Below are positions 33,234 to 42,015 of a stretch of DNA of 51,029 nt, in pieces. A program made the position numbers and the translations under genes. Under the pieces are notes generated by a model. That model ran no database searches, was not told where the DNA came from, and saw only the letters and a program-made list of their open reading frames with translations. Positions within the stretch are counted from its first letter, which is position 1, and the number at the start of each line of letters is the position of its first letter. Location: NCBI RefSeq assembly GCF_024460775.1, contig NZ_JANFYZ010000018.1, forward strand, positions 1 through 51,029. The letters run 5' to 3'. Source of the DNA: Desulfovibrio desulfuricans (GTDB taxonomy: Bacteria > Desulfobacterota > Desulfovibrionia > Desulfovibrionales > Desulfovibrionaceae).

Positions 33234-34913
33234 ATGAAAATCGCCCTATTGCAGTGCAATACCGTTACCGGCGACGTGGCCGGAAATCTGGAACGTATCA
33301 TCAGCACCGCCCGTCAGGCTGGCGCAGCAGGAGCAAACCTGTGCGTTACGCCGGAGCTGGCGCTTTGCGGCGTGGCCCCCGGCCACTATCTCTGCGCTCA
33401 GGGTTTTGCGGCGGGTTGCCTCAAGGCTCTGGATATCATGGCCGCCGAACTCAAGGACGGCCCTTCTGTGCTGGTGGGCGCGCCTGTGCCCAGCGTGTAT
33501 GCCTCGGGCCTGCTTTCCAACGCGGCAGTGCTGGTTGAAAAGGGCGGCTGGCAGGTTGTTTCGCGCAAGGTGTATCAGAATCAGGGTCAGAACAGCGTGG
33601 CCGAATCCACAGATGAGGACGCACGCTATTTTGATCGCGGCATTTCGTGCGGCATCGTCACCATGGGCGGCTGGCGCATCGGCGTTGTGCTCTGCGAGGA
33701 TGCCCAGAGCGAAGACGCTTCGTTCTGGAAAACCCGCTACGCCAGCGGTCATAATCCGTTGATGGAACTGGTGCAGCGCGGCGTGGACGCTCTTGTGCAC
33801 ATGGCGGCGGCGCCCTTCAGCGTGGGCGCGCAGGAAACGGACGAACACCTGCTTTCGCACGTGGCGGCGCGGCATCATGTGCATATGTTTTCGGTGAACA
33901 TGGTGGGCGGCAACGACAGCCGCGTGTACAACGGGCAGAGTCTGGTTTTTGATCCCACAGGGCAACTGCTTGCCCGGGGCAAGGCCTTTGCGGAAGACGT
34001 GCTCGTGGTGGACACCGCGCGCGGACAGGGTGCAGTAAAAACCCCGGAACCGCTGGCCACCTGCGTTGAGGAAGATTACTGGCGCGCCCTTGTGCTCGGC
34101 ACTCGGGACTTTGTGCGCAAGTGCGGGGTGGAGAGAGGCATCGTAGCCATTTCCGGCGGCATGGATTCCGCCCTGGTGTGCAGCGTGGCGGTGGAGGCCC
34201 TTGGTGCGCAAAATGTCACCGGTGTGCTTTTGCCCTCGCCCCACAGCAGTGATGGCTCCCTGACGGATGCCGCCAAGCTGGCGGAGAATCTGGGCATCAC
34301 CACCGTGACCCTGCCCATTGGCCCGCTTATGGATGCTTTTGCCACCGCGCTCAAGCCCGGCCTTGACCTTTTTGAAGAAAAGCCCGGCGACGTGACCTTT
34401 GAAAACGTGCAGGCCCGCATACGCGGCACGCTCATCACCTCGCTGGCCAACAGGGCCAATGCCCTTGTGCTCAACACGGGCAACAAGAGCGAGGGGGCCA
34501 TGGGCTACTGCACCCTGTACGGCGATTCCGTGGGCGCGCTGGCCGTTATCGGTGACCTGACAAAAACTCAGGTGTATGCTGTTGGCCGCTGGTACAACGC
34601 CCATCGCGGGGCAGAGATCATCCCTGATGAAATTTTCACCAAGGCTCCTTCTGCGGAGCTGCGCCCCGGTCAGAAAGATTCGGACAGCCTGTTGCCCTAT
34701 GAGGATCTGGATCCGATTCTTGAAGACCTGTTGCAGCCTGCGGAGGCGGAATCCGGCCCGCTTTCGGCGGCGCGCATGGAAGTGCGCGACAAGCTGTTCA
34801 GGGCTGAATTCAAGCGCCGTCAGGAGCCGTTGTCGCTTTACATGAGCCGCATGCCCTTTGGCGGCGGCTGGCAGACGCCTGTTGCCGGACGTTTCAGCCT
34901 GCCCGATAAATAG
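33234..34913 (+). CDS. nadE: Glutamine-dependent NAD+ synthetase
   Basis: 559 residues in two domains. The N-terminal nitrilase-type glutaminase has the triad as CVTPELALCG (Glu), SRKVYQNQ (Lys) and VLCEDAQ (Cys). The C-terminal synthetase has the P-loop VAISGGMDSALVCSVAVEALG and later NTGNKSEGAMGYCTLYGD. It amidates deamido-NAD using glutamine. It ends the Nudix-UbiD-NadE run; a terminator follows. A Nudix gene and NadE in one unit suggests linked NAD metabolism, but this is inference. Confidence 0.95.
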   Translation: MKIALLQCNTVTGDVAGNLERIISTARQAGAAGANLCVTPELALCGVAPGHYLCAQGFAAGCLKALDIMAAELKDGPSVLVGAPVPSVYASGLLSNAAVLVEKGGWQVVSRKVYQNQGQNSVAESTDEDARYFDRGISCGIVTMGGWRIGVVLCEDAQSEDASFWKTRYASGHNPLMELVQRGVDALVHMAAAPFSVGAQETDEHLLSHVAARHHVHMFSVNMVGGNDSRVYNGQSLVFDPTGQLLARGKAFAEDVLVVDTARGQGAVKTPEPLATCVEEDYWRALVLGTRDFVRKCGVERGIVAISGGMDSALVCSVAVEALGAQNVTGVLLPSPHSSDGSLTDAAKLAENLGITTVTLPIGPLMDAFATALKPGLDLFEEKPGDVTFENVQARIRGTLITSLANRANALVLNTGNKSEGAMGYCTLYGDSVGALAVIGDLTKTQVYAVGRWYNAHRGAEIIPDEIFTKAPSAELRPGQKDSDSLLPYEDLDPILEDLLQPAEAESGPLSAARMEVRDKLFRAEFKRRQEPLSLYMSRMPFGGGWQTPVAGRFSLPDK

Positions 34914-34970
34914 GCTGTATAAAAAAAGAAGTATGGAAAAGGGCTGTGCGGCAAAAGAGTTGCCGTATGG

Positions 34971-34995
34971 CCCGCCCCGAAGGGCGGGGGTTTTT
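34971..34995 (+). terminator. Terminator after nadE
   Basis: CCCGCCC (34971-34977) pairs with GGGCGGG (34982-34988), CGAA loop, followed by GG and five T. Confidence 0.85.
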
Positions 34996-35064
34996 CCTTG
35001 AAGCCCGCAACGCACTGGGGTAAGAGCAGTGTGTTGCACAACGCTGATCTGAGTGGAGGATATC

Positions 35065-36048
35065 ATGGCGGAAGCACCGGAGAAAAATCTGGCTCTGGAC
35101 ATTGTTCGCATTACCGAGGCTGCGGCCCTTGCATCGGCCCGCTGGCTCGGTCGGGGAGACAAGGAGGCCGGTGACGGCGCCGCCGTTGACGCCATGCGCG
35201 TCAGCTTCGCCACCCTCAGCATCGATGGCAAGGTCATTATCGGCGAAGGCGAAAAAGACAATGCCCCCATGCTCTTTAACGGCGAAAAGGTCGGCAAGGG
35301 CTGCGGCCCCAGCCTTGACGTGGCCGTTGACCCTGTGGAAGGCACCAATCTGCTGGCTTATGGCCGCCCCAACGCCATCTCGGTTGTGGGTGTTGCGCAG
35401 AGCGGCAGCATGTTCAACCCCGGCCCCAGCTATTACATGCAGAAGCTGGTGGTGCCGCGCGAGGCCCGCGATGTGGTTGACCTCGATGCGCCGGTAAAGG
35501 TCAATCTTGCCAACGTGGCCAAGGCCATGGGCAAGAGCGTGCAGGACCTTGTGGTCTTTGTGCTCGACAAGCCCCGGCACGAAAAGCTTATTACGGAAAT
35601 CCGCCAGGCAGGCGCTCGCATTCAGCTGCAGACCGACGGCGACGTGGCAGGCGCGCTCATGGCTGTTGATCCCCGTTCCGAGGTTGATATCATGATGGGT
35701 ACGGGCGGCACCCCCGAGGGCGTGTTGTCTGCCTGCGCCATTAAGGGCATGGGCGGGCAGATTCTGGCCCGTCTGGATCCCCAGTCGTATGTGGAAAAAG
35801 AAGCTATCACCGAAGCGGGCATCGACGTGCGCGAAGTGCTCACGGTGCATGATCTGGTGCGCAGCGATGACTGTTTCTTTGCCGCCACGGGTATTTCCGG
35901 CGGTGATTTTTTGAGGGGCGTGCGCTACAGTGCCAAGTACGCCGTTACCCACTCGCTGGTTTTGCGCGGCAAAACCGGCACCCTGCGATATGTGGAGTCT
36001 TACCATAATATGGACAGACTCTCGAAATTCAGCGCGGTTCGGTATTGA
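35065..36048 (+). CDS. glpX: Class II fructose-1,6-bisphosphatase (GlpX)
   Basis: 327 residues of the GlpX family, which hydrolyses fructose-1,6-bisphosphate in gluconeogenesis. Signatures are GEGEKDNAPMLFNGE, DVAVDPVEGTNL (metal-binding Asp residues) and MMGTGGTPEGVLSACAIK. Length is normal. The start at 35065 follows GGAGG by five bases, so the upstream in-frame start at 35053 is unlikely. Its TGA abuts the ATG of the small secreted protein gene. Confidence 0.95.
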   Translation: MAEAPEKNLALDIVRITEAAALASARWLGRGDKEAGDGAAVDAMRVSFATLSIDGKVIIGEGEKDNAPMLFNGEKVGKGCGPSLDVAVDPVEGTNLLAYGRPNAISVVGVAQSGSMFNPGPSYYMQKLVVPREARDVVDLDAPVKVNLANVAKAMGKSVQDLVVFVLDKPRHEKLITEIRQAGARIQLQTDGDVAGALMAVDPRSEVDIMMGTGGTPEGVLSACAIKGMGGQILARLDPQSYVEKEAITEAGIDVREVLTVHDLVRSDDCFFAATGISGGDFLRGVRYSAKYAVTHSLVLRGKTGTLRYVESYHNMDRLSKFSAVRY

Positions 36049-36576
36049 ATGAATAAAATTTCATCTCTCTGCGGTGTTTTTGCGGCATTGGTGCTGGCCC
36101 TGCCGCTGGTGGTTGTTGCCCCCGGCATGGCCGAGGCCGCACAGGCTCCTGCTGCCAAGAAAAAGGCGGAGCAGCCTGCCCCAGGCTCCAGCGCGAACGT
36201 TAATGTGTATGAAAAACAGCCTCCGGTGACGGACAAGGAACTGCTGGACTTTCTTGAACTTCTGCCGCAGTTCCGGGCCTGGGCCAAGAGCAATAATGAA
36301 GAAGCCCACCCCATCATGCGCAACAACAAGGCGGATTTTCTCTATTCGCCCAATGCCGCTGCCTGGGTGCAGGCGCATAACTGGAACCCGGTGCGCTTTT
36401 TCTGCGTCATGGGCCGCATGGCAGCCGCTCTTTCCATTGTGGAAGAAGGCAACGACATGAGCGGCGCGCGCTCCAAGGATATGCCCGAAGTTTCAGAAGG
36501 CGAGCTTGCCCTTGCCCGGCGTCACCTTGGCACCATGCTTAAAGCTGGTGGCGATGTGCCGCCCATAAACAAATAG
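36049..36576 (+). CDS. Small secreted protein (unknown) downstream of glpX
   Basis: 175 residues with a Sec signal peptide (MNKISSLCGVFAALVLALPL, then AEAAQA as the cleavage region, residues 28-33). After a Lys/Ala/Pro-rich linker the mature part reads VTDKELLDFLELLPQFRAWA, HNWNPVRFFCVMGRMAAALSIV, a predicted helical protein with no motif I recognise. The ATG directly follows the glpX stop, with no strong ribosome binding site, so translation is probably coupled. Its role next to a cytoplasmic sugar phosphatase is unclear. Confidence 0.85.
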   Translation: MNKISSLCGVFAALVLALPLVVVAPGMAEAAQAPAAKKKAEQPAPGSSANVNVYEKQPPVTDKELLDFLELLPQFRAWAKSNNEEAHPIMRNNKADFLYSPNAAAWVQAHNWNPVRFFCVMGRMAAALSIVEEGNDMSGARSKDMPEVSEGELALARRHLGTMLKAGGDVPPINK

Positions 36577-36622
36577 GGTATTCAGCGCCATGCCCGCAGT
36601 ACGGGCGCAAAAAAGATTGATG

Positions 36623-36655
36623 AAAGGCTCCGGTTGATTCCGGGGCCTTTTTTTA
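36623..36655 (+). terminator. Terminator after the secreted-protein gene
   Basis: AAAGGCTCCGG (36623-36633) pairs with CCGGGGCCTTT (36640-36650), with one mismatch, followed by a T-rich run to 36654. Confidence 0.85.
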
Positions 36656-36785
36656 TTTGCGGGTGTTGGTCAGCAGCGCTCATAGTCTGCAAGCCAAAGG
36701 CCATGCCCAAATGTTCTGCACCATAAGACGGCCGCTGGTGTGTGGCCTCCCCGCAGGGAGCGTTCTGAATCTCAATGCCATAGAA

Positions 36786-36809
36786 AAGGCCCCTCGTGAG
36801 AGGGGCCTT
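36786..36809 (-). terminator. Terminator after the GT-C glycosyltransferase gene
   Basis: AAGGCCCCTC (36786-36795) pairs with GAGGGGCCTT (36800-36809), GTGA loop. On the minus strand it is followed by TTCTATGG, which fits the gene ending at 36852. Confidence 0.75.
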
Positions 36810-36851
36810 GGTATTGTGAGCGCGGTCTGCGCCGGGCTGATGTATTTGAAG

Positions 36852-39017
36852 CTAGTTTGCAGGAGCCTTAGGCGCTTCCTTGGGTTGCTCTGGTTGCGCC
36901 GCAGGGGCCTGCTCTGAAGGTGCAGCGGGGGCGGCTTCCTTGACAACTTCCTTGGCGAGTTCCTTGGCTGCGTCGGCAGGCGTCGGCGCAGGCGCTGCTG
37001 CCGGGGTTTCAGCCGGAGTTGTTGGGGCCGCAGGTGCCGCAGTTTGGGGAGCAGACGCTTCCGCGGGCTGTGTAGCGGCGGGGGCGGCAGGTTCCTGCAC
37101 TGGAGCGGGTTTTTCAGCCGGAGCAGCAGGTGCGGTTTCAGGCGCGGTTGCCGGGGCGGCGGGTTCAAGTTTGGGAGTATCGGCAGGCGCTGCTGCGGGG
37201 GCTTCAGGCGCGGGGGCCGGAGTCGCCTCAGGAGCCAGAACCGCCGGGGCGGCAGGAGCGGGCGTCAGGATGGCGCTCAGGCTCTTTACCTGAGCCTCGG
37301 GAGTTTTTTCCAGCTGCGGCATGAGCATGAGCGATGCGGGCTGGGCCAGAATAACCGCAATGACCGCGCACATCACGAGCGAGCCGCTGGTGCCGCCATG
37401 CGCGCCACGGCGCACAAGACGGGCAAGCAGTACTGCCGCCACAATGCCAATGCCGCCAAGCACGGGCAGGGCCTTGAGTCCAAGCACGGCGGTGCGCTGG
37501 CTTTCGGTAAGCGTAAAGTGGAAAAACTTGCCAAGCCAGTCAAGCGTGTAGCCAAAACCGGCTGCCACCAGCGCCATGCTGGCGTGCAGCAGGCACAGGG
37601 CCGCGATGATGTAGAACAGTTTGGCTCCGGCAGGGGGCAGGCGCAGCAGCGCCTTGCCCAGCAGGAGGGCCGCCAGGCTGGCCGTGCATACGGCAGCGCC
37701 CACCATGTCGGCAGCAAAAATACTCAAGAGACAGGCGAACACAAGGGCTATCCACAAAAAGGCCATTCCGGCTTTTTCTTTGCGGGAGGCGGCCAGATCA
37801 GCAGGGGCTGTGCGCAGCACGCGCGCCCAGGAAACACCGCAGATGACAGCCAGCCAGGGCAGCAGGCCCAGAGCCGCAAAGGCAAGGGGCTTCCACCATG
37901 TGGCCTTGGTGATGGGCCAGGTCACAAGCTGGGTGCCGAGGTTCTTGAGGTATCCGTCCGGCTGATGCCAGAGCATGACAACAGCAAGCCAGCAGCCAAT
38001 GATGCCCAGCATGAGTACAAAACCCACGAGGCCGTCTGCCTTTTGGGCGCGGCGAAATCCGCAACGCCAGAGCAGAAAGGCCAGGCTGGCAAGCACTGGC
38101 AGCAACAAATAGAAAAGGCCGCCTGTCAGGCCAGCCAATGCCGCCAATGCAAAACCCAGAGGCAGGGAGATGGTCGTGCCCGGCTGTTGCCAGCCGTGGC
38201 AAAGGCAGGCGAGGGAAAGCAGGGTCACGGCTGCGGCCAAAGCTTCCGGCCCTGTAAAGGTGGAGAGCGGCGCAAAGATGGGCGCGCAGAGCAGCAGCAT
38301 GCCGCCAGCCAGCGCGGCCCGGCGATCCAGCCCGGCAACGCGGCCCAGAACCCACACGGCCACAAGACAGAGCAGGGTTCCGGCCATCGCGGCCAGGGGA
38401 AAGAGCAGATGGGCAAACTGCGGCGCGGCCTTGGTGAGCAGGGCTTCAATGCCGCGCAAAAACCAGAAAAATACGGGCCATTGCGCAAGACCGTCGCCAG
38501 CCGGAGCAAGCCACATTCCGCTCTGCGCGGTTTGGGTAAAAGCCAGAATGCCTGCGGCTTCACGCGGGCAGTACAGGCTGTGCCCCATAAGGGTGGGCCA
38601 TGCCTGGGCCAGCATGATGAGCAAGAGCGCAAGCGGCCCAACAATGCTGGCTGCGTCAAAAATCTTGTCGGCAAAGCCGGGAGCAGCTGACTGGGGAGCG
38701 GATTCTGCTGGCTTTGCTGAGGCTGCGGGTTTGCCTTCTTTGCCGGAGTTGCCGAACATTCCCCTGAATCCCTTGGCCGAGATCGTCACCGGACGGGAAG
38801 CCTTGGGGGCTGCGCCCTCGGCCTGTGGTGCGTCGGCTGCGGCGCTCGCAGCGGCCTGTGCCGCGTCCGAAGGTTCGGGAGCCGGTGCAGATGGCTGGGA
38901 AACTGCCTTGGCAGCTTGCTGCCCGGACTGGGCGTGTGCCCCTTCCGCGCTGGTCTGCTGGCCCCCAGACTGACAGGCAGCCTGGTCTTCGGGATTCTGG
39001 GCGCTGTTCTGGGTCAT
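36852..39017 (-). CDS. GT-C (PMT/ArnT-like) membrane glycosyltransferase with long disordered tails
   Basis: 721 residues. About 120 N-terminal residues are Ala/Gln/Ser-rich and disordered. Then come 12 or so membrane segments of the ArnT/PMT type: the first external loop MGHSLYCPREAAGILAFTQ with an Arg-Glu pair, then MWLAPAGDGLAQWPVFFWFL, which matches the DW..P..PP.YWL pattern of the family in degenerate form. The last about 150 residues are a Pro/Ala/Glu tail (repeats such as APAPEAPAAAP). Such enzymes use lipid-linked sugars as donors; the acceptor is unknown. The start codon overlaps the stop of the lipoprotein gene upstream (ATGA), so the two are coupled. Confidence 0.82.
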   Translation of the reverse strand: MTQNSAQNPEDQAACQSGGQQTSAEGAHAQSGQQAAKAVSQPSAPAPEPSDAAQAAASAAADAPQAEGAAPKASRPVTISAKGFRGMFGNSGKEGKPAASAKPAESAPQSAAPGFADKIFDAASIVGPLALLLIMLAQAWPTLMGHSLYCPREAAGILAFTQTAQSGMWLAPAGDGLAQWPVFFWFLRGIEALLTKAAPQFAHLLFPLAAMAGTLLCLVAVWVLGRVAGLDRRAALAGGMLLLCAPIFAPLSTFTGPEALAAAVTLLSLACLCHGWQQPGTTISLPLGFALAALAGLTGGLFYLLLPVLASLAFLLWRCGFRRAQKADGLVGFVLMLGIIGCWLAVVMLWHQPDGYLKNLGTQLVTWPITKATWWKPLAFAALGLLPWLAVICGVSWARVLRTAPADLAASRKEKAGMAFLWIALVFACLLSIFAADMVGAAVCTASLAALLLGKALLRLPPAGAKLFYIIAALCLLHASMALVAAGFGYTLDWLGKFFHFTLTESQRTAVLGLKALPVLGGIGIVAAVLLARLVRRGAHGGTSGSLVMCAVIAVILAQPASLMLMPQLEKTPEAQVKSLSAILTPAPAAPAVLAPEATPAPAPEAPAAAPADTPKLEPAAPATAPETAPAAPAEKPAPVQEPAAPAATQPAEASAPQTAAPAAPTTPAETPAAAPAPTPADAAKELAKEVVKEAAPAAPSEQAPAAQPEQPKEAPKAPAN

Positions 39018-41185
39018 GGCATCGCTCCTTCATGCGTTTTCGGCTCGCCAAGCAGGATATGTCGCGCCTGGCGGGCATCGAGGTCAATTTCTACGGCGCG
39101 CCCCGTGGGCAGGCTCTGGCCGCTCAGCACATCACGCGCGGGGCCTTGCGCACCAGCGGGCAGAGGGCAGGCAAGGTGTTGTTTCCGGTCAGAAAAATTG
39201 GCCGCCAGCAGCCAGTAGCCGCCGCCCGGCAGGGAACTCAGGGTCGCCACGCAGCCTGAGGGGCCGTTTACCACCTGCACAAGGCGGCCAGAGGCAAGCC
39301 CGGTGGCGCGTCTGGCCTGCAACAGGCGGGCAATCTGTCTGGCAAAACTTGTTTCCCGGCTCCACTGCATGTCCAGCGGGCCAAAGGCCAATGGGGCGGG
39401 GCTTTGCCCGCCGGGCAGGTTTGTGGCCCCCCACAGGGGTACGCTGCCAGCGCTGGACGCGCCTTTGCCCGAACCCTGTGGCAGCCCCAGCGCACCCGTA
39501 ATATCCTGCGGGCTTAAAAATGTCAGACCCGGCAAGCCAATGCGCCAGCCCAGCAGGAGCAGGCAGGCGGATTCCATGGCCTGCGCGTGGTCGGGGCGCA
39601 CGGCGCTTGCAGCGTCAAGCCCAAGGGCACGAGCGGCAAGTTCCGCCTGGGTGACGGGCAGGCCCGAGGCCTCTGGCGCTCCCTTGGCAAGGGATTGCGC
39701 GCGGCGCACAAGAGCCTGACCGTCTGGCAGATCCAGCAGGGGACGCCAGTCAACATATTGCCTGTCACGCAGTCCACGTGCAAGGCGGCTGTGGTCAACG
39801 CCCGCCGCGAGCGAGGCCTTGAGCAGTGCGCCCAAGGGCGCGGCATCGCCGCTCAGCAAGGCGTATCCTGCGGCCGCCGGGGTAATGCTGTCCCGGCTGA
39901 AATCTACGGCTGTGGCAAGCACCGCCTTGGTCAGCGATGGGGGCAGCACATCGTCCTGCACGGCCCATCCTCCGTAGCGGTGCACCTCGCCCGCCAGGGA
40001 TTCCAGGGCTTCAAGCCCCGGAACCAGAGCCGAAGGGTCTGTTCTGCCCCCGCTCTGGCCTTCCACCTGAGCGTCAAGCCCCATGAGGGCCTCCAGCCTG
40101 ATGCCCGCAAGCGTTTGCTGCTGCAAGCCCGTGTGCTGGATAACAGATGCGGAAAATACCCGTCGGGCCTGACCGGAAGGATCCTGCCACAGGAGCACGG
40201 GCCGCAGGGCGTTACCGCTGTAGCGGTAGACCCAGCGCCGCACCTGGCCATCCGCGCCGCGTACTTCGCCGGTGACGGCCCATCCGCCGGGCGTTGCCCA
40301 GTCAAGGGTGTCGCGCCGTAACTGATCAGGAACAACGCCCCGTTTGCGCAATTCCGCCACAGCGGTCTGGCGCAGGGGCAGGCAGTCCCATTCGCCAGCG
40401 GTGGCTGGCAAAACATCCCAGTCTTTCTGCGGCACAGACATCATGGCATACAGGCCGTCAAAGCGCGAGGCCCGGCGCGCCTGAAGAATAAAATCCGGCC
40501 CCAGCCCCGTTGCCGCGGGGGGAAGTTCGCCGCCCATCTGCATCTGCGCCTGATCAAGTTTTGCGGTCAGCCGCGAAAAATCCTCGCCAGTGCCCAATGA
40601 TGGGTCTGGCCGCAGGGCGGTGACGTTGTCCCCCGCCTCGGAGGCTGCGTCAGGCAGTGAGGAAGCAGCGTGGGCGCTCCAGATGTCACCCTTTTCACCC
40701 AAAGGCGCCAGAAAAAGCCCGCCAAAGCCTGCCTGCGCCCAAAAGGCGTCCACGCCGGGTTGGGCCAGCGCCCGCAGGGCTGGTTGCCCCGCGCCAAGGC
40801 TGTGCGGGTTCACGTCAAACCAGTTGGGCGCAGCGGTAAGCAGCAGGGGCACACGCCGCGCTGAGGCGCTGTTGCGCCAGATAAGATCCGTGCCGGAAAC
40901 CTGCCCTGTCAGTTCCTGGGTGGAGCCGAGCATGGACTGGCGTTCAAGCCATTGCAGATACCCCGGATCGGCGCGCGGCAGCAGGGATGCGCTTCCTGTT
41001 GGTTGCTCGCGGCGTAGGGACGTTGCCGTGCCGCTGTGCTTTGTGCAGGCCGCGAGGCACAGGCCGACCACCAGAGCCGCCACGAGCACGGCCAGCAGGG
41101 GCAATCGGGCCGCAAGCCCGGCAGTCAGCGGCACGGGCCGCCTCAGGATTTTTCGCAATGGCTGGGCACGCATTGTTGCGACCAT
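39014..41185 (-). CDS. Lipoprotein resembling a degenerate GH13/trehalose-synthase-like enzyme
   Basis: 723 residues. The N-terminal hydrophobic segment ends in LCLAAC, a lipobox with Cys at residue 47. The mature part has parts in the order of an alpha-amylase-family protein: NWFDVNPHSLGAGQPALRAL then GVDAFWAQAGFGG (residues 144-156), which aligns to the GVDGFRxDA nucleophile motif but has Ala-Phe-Trp-Ala-Gln in place of the catalytic Arg and Asp; LLLGWRIGLPGLTFLSPQDI like the GTPFLYYGDE segment; and a C-terminal domain ending NFSDRKQHLACPLP...ARDVLSGQSL, like the GH13 C-domain. So the barrel may be present but the active site lost. Its start shares a base with the mazG stop. The substrate or ligand is unknown. 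Confidence 0.65.
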   Translation of the reverse strand: MVATMRAQPLRKILRRPVPLTAGLAARLPLLAVLVAALVVGLCLAACTKHSGTATSLRREQPTGSASLLPRADPGYLQWLERQSMLGSTQELTGQVSGTDLIWRNSASARRVPLLLTAAPNWFDVNPHSLGAGQPALRALAQPGVDAFWAQAGFGGLFLAPLGEKGDIWSAHAASSLPDAASEAGDNVTALRPDPSLGTGEDFSRLTAKLDQAQMQMGGELPPAATGLGPDFILQARRASRFDGLYAMMSVPQKDWDVLPATAGEWDCLPLRQTAVAELRKRGVVPDQLRRDTLDWATPGGWAVTGEVRGADGQVRRWVYRYSGNALRPVLLWQDPSGQARRVFSASVIQHTGLQQQTLAGIRLEALMGLDAQVEGQSGGRTDPSALVPGLEALESLAGEVHRYGGWAVQDDVLPPSLTKAVLATAVDFSRDSITPAAAGYALLSGDAAPLGALLKASLAAGVDHSRLARGLRDRQYVDWRPLLDLPDGQALVRRAQSLAKGAPEASGLPVTQAELAARALGLDAASAVRPDHAQAMESACLLLLGWRIGLPGLTFLSPQDITGALGLPQGSGKGASSAGSVPLWGATNLPGGQSPAPLAFGPLDMQWSRETSFARQIARLLQARRATGLASGRLVQVVNGPSGCVATLSSLPGGGYWLLAANFSDRKQHLACPLPAGAQGPARDVLSGQSLPTGRAVEIDLDARQARHILLGEPKTHEGAMP

Positions 41186-41985
41186 CAGGCCTTTGCCGCG
41201 GTTTCCTCGGCCTTGGCCGTGTTCCACAGCTCATCCTTTTCATCAAGGGTCAGGGCCGAAAAATCAAGATTCTTCTCGCGGGCGATTTCTTCCATGCGGG
41301 CAAAGCGTTTGAGGAAGCGGCGGTTGGCGTAGTCCAGCGCTTCGCTGGCCTTGATGCCCTTGCGGCGGCCAAGCTCTGCAATACTGAACAGCAAATCGCC
41401 CAGTTCGTGCTTCTGGGCATCCTGATCGCCGCCAGCGGAGGCGTCCAGCCATTCCAGCCATTCGGCTTCCACCTGCTGTTCCACCTCTTCATCTTCCTGC
41501 CAGGTAAAGCCCACGCGGGCAGCCTTGGAATTGATGCGGTAGGCCTTGGCAAGCGGAGGCAGGCTCTCGGGCAGGCTGTCAAACAGGCCCTTGGGCTTGC
41601 CTTCATCATCAGTATGCTCGGCGCGCTTGATTTTTTCCCAGGCTTTGAGCTGTTCTTCAAGGCTGTCAAAAACCGTGTTGCTGAACACGTGGGGGTGGCG
41701 GCGGATCATCTTGGCCCTGTTGTTGTTGAGGGCATCGTCAAGGTTGAACTGCCCCTGTTTTTCATACAGGCGCGCCACAAAGAGCAGCAAAAAGGCCACA
41801 TCGCCCAGTTCTTCGCGGATGTCGGCCACGTTGCCGGAACGGATGGCGCTCACAAGCTCATGGCTTTCTTCAATAACGTATTCGGCAAGGCTTTCTGGGG
41901 TCTGCTCCTTGTCCCAGGGGCAGCCGTCGGGAGCGGTGAGTTTGTCTATGATGAGTTGCAGTTCTTCGAGGGCGGTCTTTTCCAT
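41185..41985 (-). CDS. mazG: MazG nucleoside triphosphate pyrophosphohydrolase
   Basis: 266 residues with two MazG domains. The first has CPWDKEQTPESLAEYVIEESHELVSAI and NVADIREELGDVAFLLLF with the E-x-x-E metal-binding residues; the second has KHELGDLLFSIAELGR. MazG hydrolyses NTPs to NMP and pyrophosphate and so protects against aberrant nucleotides or lowers ppGpp. The stop overlaps the start of the lipoprotein gene (TGATG), which ties it to the two glycan-like genes downstream. cvpA lies upstream. Confidence 0.93.
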   Translation of the reverse strand: MEKTALEELQLIIDKLTAPDGCPWDKEQTPESLAEYVIEESHELVSAIRSGNVADIREELGDVAFLLLFVARLYEKQGQFNLDDALNNNRAKMIRRHPHVFSNTVFDSLEEQLKAWEKIKRAEHTDDEGKPKGLFDSLPESLPPLAKAYRINSKAARVGFTWQEDEEVEQQVEAEWLEWLDASAGGDQDAQKHELGDLLFSIAELGRRKGIKASEALDYANRRFLKRFARMEEIAREKNLDFSALTLDEKDELWNTAKAEETAAKA

Positions 41986-42015
41986 GATGGCGTATTTCCT
42001 TGGTAATTCTGGCAG

